Positions 36,001 to 49,129 of a stretch of 64,000 bases of DNA are shown here, piece by piece. Origin of the DNA: Chionis minor. Lineage: Eukaryota > Chordata > Aves > Charadriiformes > Chionididae. The stretch is taken from assembly GCA_013398295.1 (NCBI GenBank), contig VZSF01001349.1, positions 1,196,182-1,260,181 on the forward strand, given 5' to 3'. The translations under genes were made by a program, and so were the position numbers. The notes under the pieces were generated by a model. That model did not search any database, was not told where the DNA came from, and saw only the letters and a program-made list of their open reading frames with translations. Every line of letters begins with the position of its first letter. Positions within the stretch are counted from its first letter, which is position 1.

Positions 36001-39000
36001 GGTTGCAGGCAAAGTTTTACTATATTCCAAGAAACCTATGGTTTTAAGATCCCTTTAAGAATAATACTAAAAGGCGGGCCTAAAAATGCATATGCAGAAC
36101 CTCAGGACTAAGAATTAGTTTTATTGTCATGCTATTGCTTTGATAATCAGAGCAGTTTCATCTAGATCAGTGGGGGAGTCCACTGTGGGAAAGGGATTCA
36201 CCATTTGACTTTCAAAATCAATCTCATTTATCTCAATCAAAAATGTATAGATAAAGCTTGTGACTTAGGCAGTTTGAAAATTCTTCACGTGGCACTGTGT
36301 TTTCTGCCCTTCTAGTCTTTCACTGAAACTTTTTGTGAGAAATTATGCTGGCCTCCTCAGTATGTTTTATCCTAAAGGGCAGGAGCCTCCTCAAACCTTC
36401 TGAACTTTTCCAGGTGAAGATATTTCCCTCGAAGCTCTTATCAGAGCTCAATTTAGCTATTACACTACTTCCACCAAAATATAATCATAAATATATCAGA
36501 GGATTCTCATGACCGTTCAAGAGGCCAAAGTAATTCTTAATTAATTCAAAGAATCGGCCAAGGACAAACAATATATTTTAGCACCAGCTAGTTTCTTCTT
36601 TCCCCACACTATATTTAGAGACTGTTGTTATGCAGAGGCCTTGCTTGGGCAATTGGCCAGGTCAGAGTTTTGAAGTACAGTTTTTCATTAAAATTTGCTT
36701 TTACTGGGAGGCGTATTTTAGAGGAGGGGGAAAAAAGGGTATTTTTTTTCAATCACTTTGTTCTCTTACTAGCACATTAGATACTGAATACTGGAATAAA
36801 TATTAAGCTGAAGCGTGTCACATGCTGGATCCTACAAAGTGAGAAGGCTTTTAAGGTTTGAGTACTTTGTACGCCTAAACAATATTAAAATCTAAATGTT
36901 CATCTCATTTTGGCCTAGTAACAATGAGAAAGGCTGTGCAAGTCATAGAAGAATGTAAGTAAAGACAGATTTTTTTTCATCCCCTTCCCCCCCCCCAGTA
37001 TTTTAGTTTAAGGTCTTCGGGTCATGGTGTAGATTTATGATTGCTTTAATAGTGTGGTTTTCAACTGTTTTACTGTAGAAATGCAATTGTGTTAGTCTAT
37101 TACCTTTAGTCACCTTAAGCTGTAATCCTTCTGAATGCAGAACTGAAGCCCACCACCTACCATTTCACAGAATCAATGATTTATATGCATATTCAAGGTA
37201 AAAATCAACAACCATGCAGCCTAATTGCAATCCAGAAAAATCGGGCATGTTCTTAAACTTTCATTGGAAATCTAGCCTCTTGTCTGTCTACGTTCCTTAC
37301 GCTGTATCCCTGTTGATCTAAGGTGGAATCAATGTTCTCTAGGTAATACCAAGATTCAGATTAGCTGAGAAGAATAGGTTTAATTGGTGAATTACTGAGC
37401 TTTTGTGAAATCTCTCGCCACTCGTGATAATCTAATGCGATTGCAACCAAGTAGTGTGCACAGTCACCCCTAGGTTAGTGTATTATTTGAAAGGTTTGAC
37501 TCTCAAGAGCTTGGGTTAACTATTCTCGCTTACGTTGTGGGGAAAGTTCACGTTGACTTCAATGAAAGCCCCAGGAGCTATGCTACTTGGGTGCACTTCT
37601 GAAAACTCCCCAGGAAGTCCAAGACAGTGACAAACTCTTATTTTTAAGATCTGGAGGTGTTTTAATGAACTCTAACCTTTCCACTGAAAAAAATGTCGAT
37701 GACTTCTTTTGGGGAGTAAGGAATAGAATGAATCAGTAAACGTTATTAAACCAGCGCAGTGCAAGTATAGAATGTCTGAGAATATTTGGTGCTTGCGGAG
37801 TAATTATTTAATATTTAAGACCATGCAAATAAAACAAATCGCTTTTGGCCTTTCCTTGAAATCATCTGACTGATTTGCATTGATGTCATGATAACATACT
37901 TCAAAGGTTGATGCCTGTGAAAAGTCCAAGGACACATACCTTGTGATTCTACTACATATTGCTGGAGGCCATTCCAGTTCTTCCCGTTGTGACGTGGGGA
38001 GTCTTCTACTTCATTTATTTTTTTAACTGTTGATCTCCAAAGACTGTTGTTTGCATCTGTTTATTAAATTGCAAACTCAGCTGTGAAAATGGTTTTTATG
38101 GTTGTGTTTTATTATGGTCCCATTTCGAGTTGGAGCTGAGGACAAACATGATAAATATTTTTCTTTGTGGAGGCACACATTGTTGGAGGGCCATTGAAAT
38201 AACATGAAACTGGAATTGTTTGTTTACGAGATCAGATTCATTCATTACTTTGGTGAGGAGCTGTGAAATGTAAATCTCACATTCCACTGGACAATAACAG
38301 CACCAGCTTGAACTCATTTAGAGGTGTGATATTCCATTCAAAGGACGGCTGTTAATTTTATTGACCAAATTTTGGAATTGGGGTAGCATTGATATTCAGG
38401 AATGCTTCTGAATTGCTTTACTTCTGTACCGCTTTGCTTATCTTTGGGAAGGAGAAGGGGTTCAAACTTTATCTGAGTATTTCTATTTTGAAAAATATTT
38501 AGTTTTCTTGTTCTTTGATAGCATTCTTCTGTTTCACATTTTCCTATCTTTTGCAGAAAGCATGTGTGAGTGTGTGCAGGGATAGAAAGAAGGGATATAA
38601 TTGTATTCTTCAGAACCAGTGCTCGCTTTCTTACATAGGTTAACGCTTCTGTACGTTTTACGCTGGTGGAATTTAATTATTTTATCAAGGTTTTGATCAA
38701 TTTGAGACAAAAGATTTAGTACTGGTGTACAGACTTTGTAAAAGAACAGTTTGAGACATTTGAAGTAACTTTGAAGAAAGATTTTTAACTTAGTGACTGA
38801 AATGTCAGTGGTTTAAGGAATATTACGGAATTGACTAAATTCTTTAGGCAAGACTATTTTAAGCCGAGCCTGATTTGTAATATGTGTGAATAAGGTTAAA
38901 AGCAACCGAAAACTGGAGACTGACCGTATAAAAAAATCGTTATCAATTTCAGCTAAAACTACTCAATGAGACTAATGACTCGGGATGAAACATTTTCAGC

Positions 39001-42000
39001 AGATGTGTTATTTAACAAATGGGTATTCCGCCCTGTTCTGAAACTGCCTGGTTTATTTCTGTTGGTTTCAATTTGGCACCTAAAAACCAGGTACCCAAAG
39101 CCTCTAGTTAGATAAAACCGAGATCTGTAATACTGTCTACATCCCAGTGTGTTGCCGCTTCCAAGTATTTTGCTTTATGAAGAAAGAGACTAAACATCGC
39201 TTTATCCCCAGAGCTGACTTGTCAGATCTGAAATAGGAAACCCATCGGATTCATTTTGTGACTGCTGAATTTCCTTTCCCGTGTTTCCCTACTGCGTATG
39301 CCACGCTGCTGTTTGGATGGGATATTGATAGACGCGGAGTAAAATCAAAGAAAAGCTATCAACTGCCACTGCCCAAGGAGCCAGTAGCAGCCTGAGCTTA
39401 TCAAGGGATTTGACACGTCGCTAACCTTGAAGTATTCCGGATAATACGCGTCCCATCGAGAAACATTAGTAATCTGGATCCTTGATTATCTGGAGAGAAT
39501 GATTGCAGCTGGACCTGCCTTGTGTGTGGATCATTAGTGTTAAGTTTTTCTTTCCCCCCCCCCCCCCTTGAGAAAGAAAGAATATTTACTAAGACGTTCT
39601 CGGGGAAAAGAAGGATGTCAGTTTGGAGTCTGGAACAGTGGCGTATAAAAATATCAGTGATGTCGCAAAAGCTCTGTCATGAAGACATTTTCTTTTTGAT
39701 GAATTGTAAGAACCATCTGGGTACTATTGTAGTGAGTCAGAGGCCTGTGTATGGATGGTACAGATGCTTCTTTTGTTATTGGTGTGATCTTGTAAATAGT
39801 TAAAATATTTACCAAGGCACCTCTGAGCTGAAGCTATACCATTTTATTATTTATACCTTTTCAGAGAGACAAAAATGGAGGTGTCCACTAAATGTGATGG
39901 ATTAGGCTTATAAACAGCTATTATTGCCATCAAACCTCACATGTCAGCTCCCCCTTTTGTGTCTGTGCATTTCTAAGCTAACCAGTGATCCATGCATAAG
40001 ATAGAAGGTTAAGAATGTGCGGAGAGAAAGGGGGTTGACTCCAAGCAAGATGTATCTTCTGCTGATTAGAAATACAGCTGTAGAAAGGGGAGAGAAAAGA
40101 GTTTTTGCAACATGACCCTCCCCTGTTCATTTCACACAACTCACTGTTTAGAACCTGCAAATCACTAACTAGCAGAGTCACTTTGCTGTTTCATGTAACT
40201 TAGTGCAGCTGCCTTTTGTTTTCCCGAGATAAAAATCAGGAAATGCAAAAAATTACCCAGGACCAGAGAAGAGGAATAGCAGAGGGAATGAGAGGAAAAA
40301 GGTTGAGCAAGTGACTTCACAACTTGTTGACAGAGCAAAGTACCATTTCGTTATAATTAAGTATGCTTTAAAAGCTAGACAGAAGGGAAAGCTAACAGAG
40401 CTTATTCAATATAATCCCTGTCACTACCTTAGAGCTGAAAAGTTATTCCTACTCCTAATGCGCGTGCAAAAAGAGAAATGATTTCCAAAGCCAGTCACAT
40501 ATCTTTTAAAAATGTGTCCCTTCTCTTTGACACTGTTGGGCTCATCACAGCAGCTTTTCCAAATGTGCCTGCCTTGGCAAGTGATTTTTTTTTTTCCCCC
40601 TTTTCTTCATGAAAAATTCTTTTTATGCTAAAAGCTTTATGAATAGGAAAATTCTTTTCAAACTTCAAATAAACATTGAATGCAGTGTTTTCGTTAATTT
40701 TTGGTGTGATACCAAAGAGTAACGTGCTATAGTCCAATCGTTTGTGATTTATTCCTTGTTATTGTTAAAATTAAGTTGTTTAATACGGCAGTGTGTAACT
40801 CCTGAAAGAGGAGAACCGATTAAAAAAAATCACATTTGATGTTTTGGAGGAATCACATGCGTGCAATGGTGATTTATTTAGGCTTGTTTTTACGTTACTA
40901 CATAGATAATCTCCCTTTTGTCTTAACCAGAAACTGACTGTAGCAAACTATTAGGCAATTCTTATGCAGGACTGAAAACCAGAGTCGTATACATATGGGC
41001 TGCGGGGAGGGAAAGGGGGGGGAAAAAAGAAAAGATAGATAGAAGATGTTTATCTTCTTTCTAATATATTGTTTGAGAACTTAAGAAATTCAATGCCACT
41101 GTTAGAGCAACTGAAAACTTTAACGGTGAGTTTACAGAACTGCCCCCTAGAAATAGGTGGTGAGACTGGAAGTTATGTTTCAACCATAAAATAACATGGA
41201 ATGGTGTTTTTTGACGTTAAACTGTGATTTTTATTTTAATTTCTAGAATGCTAACAATGGCCACCCTACTAGTCAGTACATTAGTATGCTGGTGCACTGA
41301 CCATCTCGTCTCTACAAGTACTGTGATCTGAATTGCACAACCCATGTGGCAAAGGTCCAGATTTCCATTGCCACTCCCACTGGGAAAGGAAAAAACCCCA
41401 GCTTGTACACGGTTTGTCTGCAGTTGGTTCACTGTATACGTTGCAAAAAATCTTGTCGGGAGAATGGCATTCCACCTCATTTTTGCCAAATGCAATCTGT
41501 ATGAACAGCATTCAGAAACGCTTGAAGAAACAGGGAAAAAGGGGGGGTTTCTAAAACTTACTATTGCCGTGAAGTGGACGTAGAAATGAAGATGCTTTTG
41601 CATGCAACAATCCAGGTCTAGTCTTCTGTTTTGCTGTTACCTCGCATCTCCCACAAGAGAAAAATAACAGTAAAATGAGAACTGCCCAATAAACTTGTAT
41701 CTAAAGTAAAGGAATATTCTCATCTCTGACCTTAGAGTTTATACAAGTTGCTGCAGGCTTTGATGTAACTCTCTGGAATTAGCACGTGGGAATGTGAAAT
41801 GAAATTACTGAAAGCAGTGAGTATGGGAAGAATTTCAAGTCCCAGTTAGCCTTAATTAGTGTTTTTATTTTTCCGGGAGTTCTGCTCGATAGTCTGACAG
41901 CTAAGTAGCCAGAGAAGGTAAATGCTTTGCCCCTTGAATCAGATTTTAATTTAGGATACAGTCAGATTGCAAGAATCGCAACTATGCTGTTTAATACCGT

Positions 42001-44145
42001 ATTGCTGGTAAAGCTTTAACTTTCCTCTCTACTTATTCTGTTTCTGCAAAATGTGCAAAGCTGTTCTTGAATACCCTTCAGAAGGGCCTGGTCTTGGGGT
42101 AAATACCCGCAAGTGGTTCCATGCGGATTGTGTCCTGTTAAAACCAGTGATGGGATATGGAATTTCTGCCTGCGTGTATTTTTGTGGGATTAGGTCACGA
42201 AGAGCTGTTGGATTTTTAGCCCCTTCAGTTTCAGGGAATTGAGATACACGTTTAGGTTCTATGCGCGATAGGTGCTTTCATAAACATCTTCTAACGTCCA
42301 GACTGTTGAATTATAAATAAAAAAGTACAAACCAAAAACCTAGGAATGTGCATTGTGGTGGTGTTTTCATATTTTATTGTGTTTTGTGAATAAAGGGGGA
42401 GTTTGCTTGGGATTTTTTTTTTCTTCGTCAGGCAAAAGGCATACATCACGGCACTGATTTGTAGCTCAGCTCTCTTTGAGAGCTTGAAAAACGTTAAAAC
42501 AAATCCTTCACCATTGTCTCTTTATGGCCTAGAGAGCAAATGTTGGGTTATTCAGTGTCTTAGACCTCCCATTAGCTGGGCAGAATCTGGAATTCTTCTT
42601 GGTTATGATTCAGTGATCAGACAGGCAAAGTGTATATTTAACTGAAAAGAGAATTTTATATACTTCGCAGCCCTGATGCTGTTAGCGATGCATTCTGAAT
42701 ATATGAAGGGGAAGAGGAAAGAGGCTTTTAAAAAGGAAGCCCAAATCCAGACTTTCTTGTAAGCTTGTAGGTACCGGTGACTAATATCTCATGCAGACAA
42801 AAGCTAGTTAAAACGGACTGGAGATAAGCATTCTTCTGCAGTGACTCATCTTCCCTAACAATAATGGAAATGTAGCCCCTGTTTATGAGATAGCTGAAGT
42901 GCAAATAGTGGTGTCCATGAAGCTGAGGTTAATTACAGGAAGGACTTTCATGGTAATTGCTAATAAACAACACTTGTCCTCCTTTGAATCTGTCTTATTC
43001 TCTGCAGAGGAAGTTAGCTTCTGCAATTTGAATAGAATTTGGAACATTTGCTCAGGAGGTGTAGGCAGTAAGAGGCAGCACTGAATAATAAAGGTCAGCC
43101 ATTAAAGGGTAGGGAGCTGACCACATCTGACATTTTCTCTCTTATAAAATGTAAAATTCGGAACGGGTTACTAAATTCCCACAGATGGTCACTGTCTCAG
43201 CATGTAACGTGCTATGACCAAGAGGAAACAAACGCCCGAGTCCATTCAGAGATTAAAACTGAGAAGTAGTCGGTCTGGGAGCGATCATGTCTGCAAGGGG
43301 ACAGAAAAATACGCTTTTAAAGGCTTCTAGTTCTTGGAGGTGTCTAGAAAGCTGATTTCAGCTTTAGAGGGTGTGTTCTGCAAGAGATTAAAATGGATTA
43401 TAAATCCACACAGAAGTGAAATTGTAGCAATTAAGCTTGGAAACATACCGTTAGGAGTTACTGTTTTGAACTGTAAAGAAAGCAACTAAGGAAGTATTTT
43501 GAAAGTTGTATGATTGTGATATTAACTTTATAAAAGAACTTAAGCTGAAACCCCCCCTCCCTTGGGTATCTTCCTTAAGAAATTCCTGCACGTCTGCTGT
43601 AAAGTCTGCTCCTTTCACAAGAAATGCCCACAAAGGTTTGTACTGGGGAGGCGCAGAAGGTGACCAGGTCTTAGTCTGTGCTCTTTACAATGCCACATAA
43701 GTATCTTTATCTTATCTATATTTGTTAAATCGATTAAAAGAACATATGGAAGTTAATCCATGGCTGACTTACTTGGGTAGTGTGACACAGTACGAACGTA
43801 TGGGATTTCTTGTCAGCGCAGAAAATACAAAGCAGCTTTTTGGTAAATGTCGGCAGGTTGGATTTGTGGCTATGTGGAAAACAAGTCTCCCTTCTCTTTG
43901 ATAAAATTATTCAACATTTATTTTAGGTGGTTAACGATTTAAATTCCTTTTTACCACAAGCATTACAACAGTAGAACACGAAAGATACGCAGCCTTTTTG
44001 AGAGATGCAGAGTTCAACTGGCTTAGTGACAGAGCTCTTGGAACTGATTTGGATGTTACGGTAACGGAAAAATGTAGATTTAGTGATCCAAAATTAATCT
44101 GCAATAATTCTCATTCCTTATCAGTCCGTGTGTAGTTGCATTTTC
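33021..44145. other. Long AT-rich non-coding stretch
   Basis: Eleven kilobases without a supported gene. Homopolymer runs: C10 at 36987-36996 and C14 at 39554-39567. The 35700-36700 part is particularly AT-rich with TAATTA-type motifs and few repeats, the kind of sequence in which conserved enhancers are often found, but conservation cannot be seen from one genome. The frames at 41217-41603 are the two strands of one GC-moderate patch. Confidence 0.7.
39554..39567. repeat. C14 homopolymer run
   Basis: Fourteen consecutive C on the plus strand, preceded by a T-rich segment; length is prone to sequencing error. Confidence 0.95.
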
Positions 44146-44538
44146 TTAAAAAATTGAAAATTCAGATTGCTTTTGTCTAGGTGGTTTTGAACCTGCACCT
44201 TTTACCTCCCAGGGGTTGCCTTGGGCTGGAGATATGGGACCATATTCTACTTCATCAAAATAAACATTTGCTGGAGCAGGCACCAAAATTGGTAAGATTG
44301 GAGCTATGCACCACAACTGGATAATGAGGACATTCTCAGGAAGTGGGAGATTTAGGCGTGTGTTCTCCAAGGGAGAAGGGACAAAGAAATGAGAAAAGAG
44401 GACGACCTTTTTGCCACCTTTGTGGATGTAGTTTGTCAGGTTCCTTGTTTTCCTTAAAGGTGTCTCAAAATGAAATGTTTTGTTTGGTCTGAAAGAATTT
44501 AATATCAAATATTTTCTTCTGTCATTGAGAAAATACAT
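44146..44538 (-). other. 130-codon minus-strand open frame with donor, unassigned
   Basis: The frame has an ATG with A at -3 and runs 130 codons. A GAG/GTAAAA donor-like site lies in frame near 44210, after the segment containing NVYFDEVEYGPISPAQGNPW. A basic N-terminal third is followed by a Pro/Leu-rich, hydrophobic middle (LPENVLIIQLWCIAPILPIL) that could be one membrane segment or a secretion signal out of place. No family is recognised. The length is within the range expected by chance here. Confidence 0.18.
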
Positions 44539-44868
44539 TTTGATCCAATATTCAGGGTGAGCTCAGTGTGTCTTCTAGGGTTTTTTATGGCCTGACTTTT
44601 CATAGTAACGGTAAAGTAAAAAGTGAATTTTTATGAACGTATTAGGCAATGCAGGGCACCTCCGCCAGTAGGAAATGAGATCGGCGAGTGCTTTGAAGTC
44701 TAGCATACTCCTAAAACATCTGCAGACGAAAGTTTTGCTGCAAGCCATAGATATAGTTACGTGAAGATCATAAATATAAATCATAGGTGTGTGTATGACG
44801 AGGAGCTGTGATAATTGGTGGGGAAAACCAGGGCTATATATGCGACGAAGCACACAACACAGTAGCGT

Positions 44869-45205
44869 TTAGGATCCTTTGTGTGGTTGGGTGCTCAGTG
44901 GCTGGAGGAAAAGGAGCCGAACTTTATCTGCATTAACTTCAGAAAATGAAGTTTTTGAAGTTTGACTGAAGTTTTGGAAGTTGTCCTTCTCAGGTTCCCA
45001 GAGACATACTTGCCAGGGAGAGCAGATGTTGAATAAAAGGCAGTGGAAGAGGAGGAGAAGGCTTCCTGCCTCTGCCCCTGCCTGGTCCTCTCCTGGAAGG
45101 TGCTGCTGGGGTGCACCATACACCCCATGGTACTCCTTGCAGCTCCCGGTACCCGCGCGCAGGCGTGGAGGCAGAGAGAACCTCAAGTATATTACATTAT
45201 ATTAG
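44869..45205. other. GC-rich patch open on both strands
   Basis: Minus-strand frame 44869-45186 (105 codons) and plus-strand frame 44981-45205 (74 codons) overlap in a C/T- and G/A-rich segment that ends in a CpG-rich cccgcgcgc-like stretch at about 45150-45170. The plus-strand peptide is Arg/Trp-rich and low in complexity. Composition is the likely cause of both frames. Confidence 0.25.
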
Positions 45206-45677
45206 TCTAATTACCTCTCTAATTGTAAATTACCCTCCGACAGGCTTTCAGTTTTCAAACCACAGATAAATCTTTTACTTTACTGAAGGCATCCCTCTTA
45301 CGCTAAACACCAAAAACGTACCGTACCCTTGATTACTTCAGTTTGTAATAATATTTAGTTGCTCAGGAGTGATCGCATAATTGGCCTATAATATGTGAAA
45401 TTTTGGCTTCCTAAGCCATCAAGAACTTTCAATCTGTTCTGCCTAAGTACATATTAAAGGTGATTTGCAAAATTACAGCTACACAATGGTCTAGGGCTTC
45501 AGAGTCTTCTAAAGAGCAAAACACCGAGATCATGAATAATGTACAAATGTTTATTTTTATTGCGGCCTTCCTAACAGTGCTCTATTTCTAACATTTTCTT
45601 GGGTTTTTTAAATGAAAATTAGTTTGTCGTTAAACTTACATTAAATGGATGTTTTAGTTGAAAAATTCCTGTTTCAG

Positions 45678-45868
45678 AGAAATAAAATGAACTGAAAAAG
45701 ATGTCAGTGGAAGCTTCAGCACAAGGCTTGGAAAAATGTGTTTGTGAAACTGCTGCTCACAACTTAAGGCATGTACCTTCGCGAGAGACCTGCAGAGCAT
45801 GTCAGAGTCCTGAGCAGGCAGTTCTAGTGGAGTTTGAGACACTAAAATATTTTTATTCCTTGAAACAG
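45678..45868 (+). other. Candidate first coding exon: 5' UTR, ATG and 56 codons to a donor
   Basis: A good acceptor (attcctgtttcag, ending at 45677) starts a 191-base segment. After an in-frame TAA, an ATG at 45701 with A at -3 opens exactly 56 codons to a CAG/GTATAT donor at 45868/45869, ending in phase 0. The peptide begins MSVEASAQGLEKCVCETAAH and contains five cysteines, two of them in a CRAC motif. It is soluble, with no signal peptide or membrane segment. The frame continues unspliced for 23 more codons to a stop. I recognise no family. Acceptor, Kozak-like start, open frame and donor in order make it better than most frames here, but the GTATAT donor is only moderate. Confidence 0.27.
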
Positions 45869-47289
45869 GTATATAACCATCTTGCTAGCATAGTTGTACT
45901 TAACATAAATGGAGAGTGGGCAGAACAAAAGGGTAATTAATGGCGATCCTGTAGAAAAAGCTTCAGTTTATCTTTGCACTAGTCACATCCCAGACCTGTC
46001 TCACACGGCCAGGCCAAAACTCCAGGTGGCAGAATACCAGTTTCATCCAACTTGCATGACTGAAACATTCGCAGGCTGGTTTTTTTCCTAAATCACATTT
46101 GAAAAAAAATCAGAAGTTCTCAGAGCGTAAATCTGGACAGAACCCAAATGTAAAAATTCCTGGTGTGTTTTATGGTGCAAACACTGAATTGTCTGCTCCA
46201 GTAATACAACCCCTCATTTTTTTTTTTTTTATCACTTTTGAATGAAGTGAATTGTTTGGCACCTGAGTGATGCAGCAGCAGGGCCAAAATTAACTCCTCT
46301 TTCACCAGAAAAGTTGTTGCTAAGAAGTTGTCATAACCCATTTGACTGTCAAATAAATTGCTTTGGAAACTGCGCTTTTCTTCTACATTTATAACATACT
46401 GTTATAAGCAGGAAAAGGTTCTGTTAGACCCATAGACTTGAGAAAACCCAGTTCCATAATAATTGGATTCCATTATCATTGATTTTAATGGGTGTGATTT
46501 TAATGGCCAGTATACCTGGCCTGCATCTCTCGGTTGAAAATCCTAGACGGACTGTTTGAAAAATGAGTTAGAATTCTAAGTGAATTGGAACCATTAACTT
46601 AACCGTTAAGTTTATAATTTAAGCAAATGCATGAATTTGGTAAAGTGAAAATACAGGCAAGTTCAAGGTTGCACATTTTAAAAGAATTGGAAATTATTTC
46701 TGAGGTATCGATTTTACTTTGTAAAAGATCAATACTTCTATTAAAATTGTTATTTTTATGAAATGTTGGATTCTGTAATATTTTTCATAATTATGGCAGA
46801 GAGCAATTATGAGGCTTGCTTGCATCTCTTTCTTTCTTATGTTCCTTTGAATCTCTTTTTCACCTTTCTGTGACTGAGTGTTGATATTTACCAAGAATTT
46901 TGGGTAGTATAGCAAAGCCCAGCTGCTCTCATCCAAACTTGTCAGTGGAGGATCTCGTTGGACGTAGTTCTAGTTGGCTATGCATTTATTATCACAGTAT
47001 AAGTGCTTAGTAACCCTATCCTCCCCTACATATGTCCTAGATTAATTTTTTTTTTTTATAAATGCTCTGAAGCTACTTGAAATTTAAATGTAAAACCACA
47101 CAATGCAATAATCCATCCTGCCGTGTTTTTCTCGGCGGTGATTGCCTGGGTCATGGCAATACAGTCTAAAGATGCTGCTTCCACCACTGACACTGTCCTG
47201 ATGAAATAAAATTTTCTGCATACGATAGCTGAAGCTGAACAATGTGAATCCTGGAACCCAGAGTCCGATTTCTTCATCCATCTTTTCAG

Positions 47290-47362
47290 AAATTTATTTT
47301 CGTACCTGAATTACGAACATCTCTTAATACCTGATCACCACCCTGTGTGCTCAAATATCCAG
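47290..47362 (+). other. Candidate internal coding exon, 73 nt, strong splice sites both sides
   Basis: A long pyrimidine tract (ttcttcatccatcttttcag, ending at 47289) and a consensus CAG/GTGAGC donor (47362/47363) bracket 73 bases. Exactly one frame is open: one leading base plus 24 codons, beginning NLFSYLNYEHLLIPDHHPVC and ending at a codon boundary. The other two frames stop. The phase does not match the candidate exon at 45678-45868, so the two cannot be joined directly. Splice strength, length and an open frame together make this a reasonable exon candidate; the protein is not recognised. Confidence 0.33.
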
Positions 47363-48720
47363 GTGAGCACGGAAACAATTAAAAAAAAAAAAAAGTACTC
47401 AACAGTTACATGAAAGCATAGATGTAAACACATTTCTTTGCTGTTTTCCAAGCATTTATTAACGTGCATCTTGTCCTCGTAGTTTAATCCCTTTGGAATT
47501 CTCTATAACGCTGTTGTACTCTCACTTCTAAATGGCTTTCATTGCTCACAACCTTCTCGTGTTCTGAATTCTTTCTTCACTACTTACTACTTTTAACTGC
47601 TAGTATTCATATATTTTCTTTTATGTAAGTACTTGGTTTCTTTCCTCCTTTGACTAATCATTGTTTTTGTTCTCACTAGTGGAGGTAGGTAGAGGGGGAA
47701 AAGTTCACAGGAATGTTCATTTTGGTTAGCAGATACGTATTCCTCTGTATTTGTAGCCTCTCTCTGTTATCGTTCAGAAAGTTTAGAATATGTTTATTTC
47801 ATTTATTTGTGTAAAGCTGCATAGAATTGAAGCGGAAAGAAACCCTGCTCAAAGAAAAACACGTGAGACCATGGTGCGCAGAAAGAGAATAAAATTTGAA
47901 AATGTTTTCTGCACCTACATAAACATGATATATAGTGTCCAGTAGAATAAAGCCTTACTCAGAGCGGCTAATGCAAATTTCTTCTACTATAGCTACTATT
48001 ATTTTCTCTTTTAAATTGCATCTTGGCTTGTTTGAGACTATCCAGTACAAATAAGAGTTATCTGTTGATAATTTTTACCGCTGTGGCCTGTGTGTATCTA
48101 TTAGATTCATAATCAATCAATTAAAAAGAATCCACTGTAAAAATAGATTATTTATTTGAACTAATCATCATTTAAATAAGCAATAAAAAGTAGTTCTGAT
48201 GTCAGTGAAAGCTATTAACGACCAGTTGGGAGCCCTGCTAAATTTTAAGCTGGCCATGAGGCCTAGATAAATTATCAGTGCTTTGGTTTCCCTTCCTGAC
48301 GTTTCGTCTGTGCGGTCTTCAGGCCAAAAGAGCACTTGTTTGTTCCAAATGCGCCTGAAGCGGTGGGATGTTGCTTATTTACCGTAATGCAAACAAACAA
48401 AAATTATAAATATTCAAAAGGATCAAAATGCCGCTTTTTAGTTTCACATGCTTAAGTATAACAAAGTTTTTAGGACAGTGGAATGGGTGGGGTGGGGGAA
48501 TTTCCTGAGGTTCAGTCCTGAGCTCCCCGTTGCTCTGGCTGATGGCCCCAGTACAAGTGACGTCAGGGACCAAACCGAACCACCCCTGCGTTAGGAGAAA
48601 GCCAGGCCGGCCGTCCACCTTGGGATGGACCTTCAGGAAAGGGCAATCAGGCAACCCGCATTTTGGATGGTTTTTTCACATATTTATGACTGACTCTAGT
48701 CACATTAAATTTTCCCCAGT

Positions 48721-48809
48721 AGTTTTTTGTTTGGTTGGTTAGGTTTTTGGTGGGGTTTTTTTGTTTGTTTGGGGGTTTTTTTTCTTTTTTTTTCCTTTTT
48801 TTTTTTTTT
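48721..48809 (+). repeat. G/T-rich and T-rich low-complexity tract
   Basis: Alternating G and T runs turn into a nearly pure T stretch. It resembles 9655-9722 and 51446-51597. Confidence 0.85.
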
Positions 48810-49113
48810 AGGAATTAATATATTTAAACATAAAAAAAATACAGTTTTCATTTATAACTTGGGATGTTCACATTAGACATTTGGTAATGACTTGGAAACA
48901 ATTGCGTTTGATTATTTAGAGGTTAGTGATCATTCCTGAGGTGTCTGAGAGATGCAAAGGCACATCTAAACTGTTTCTCATGAGTGGCTGTACATTTTTT
49001 TTTTTTAAGATCAGTCTTTGCTGTTCTGCGTAGTGTTACTTCCGTAGCCTTAGACTGGCTTGATCTTTGGGTGCAGCTTTTCTGTGCTTCTTTAAATCAA
49101 AACAAAAAAAATT

Positions 49114-49129
49114 AAAAAAAAAAAAAAAA
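49114..49129. repeat. A16 homopolymer run
   Basis: Sixteen consecutive A inside a longer A-rich segment; no transposon body was recognised upstream, so it is not taken as a retroposon tail. Confidence 0.9.

Noticed and set aside
49114..49129. A16 run as a retroposon or processed-pseudogene tail
   Set aside because: No coding remnant, SINE or LINE body and no target-site duplication seen beside it.
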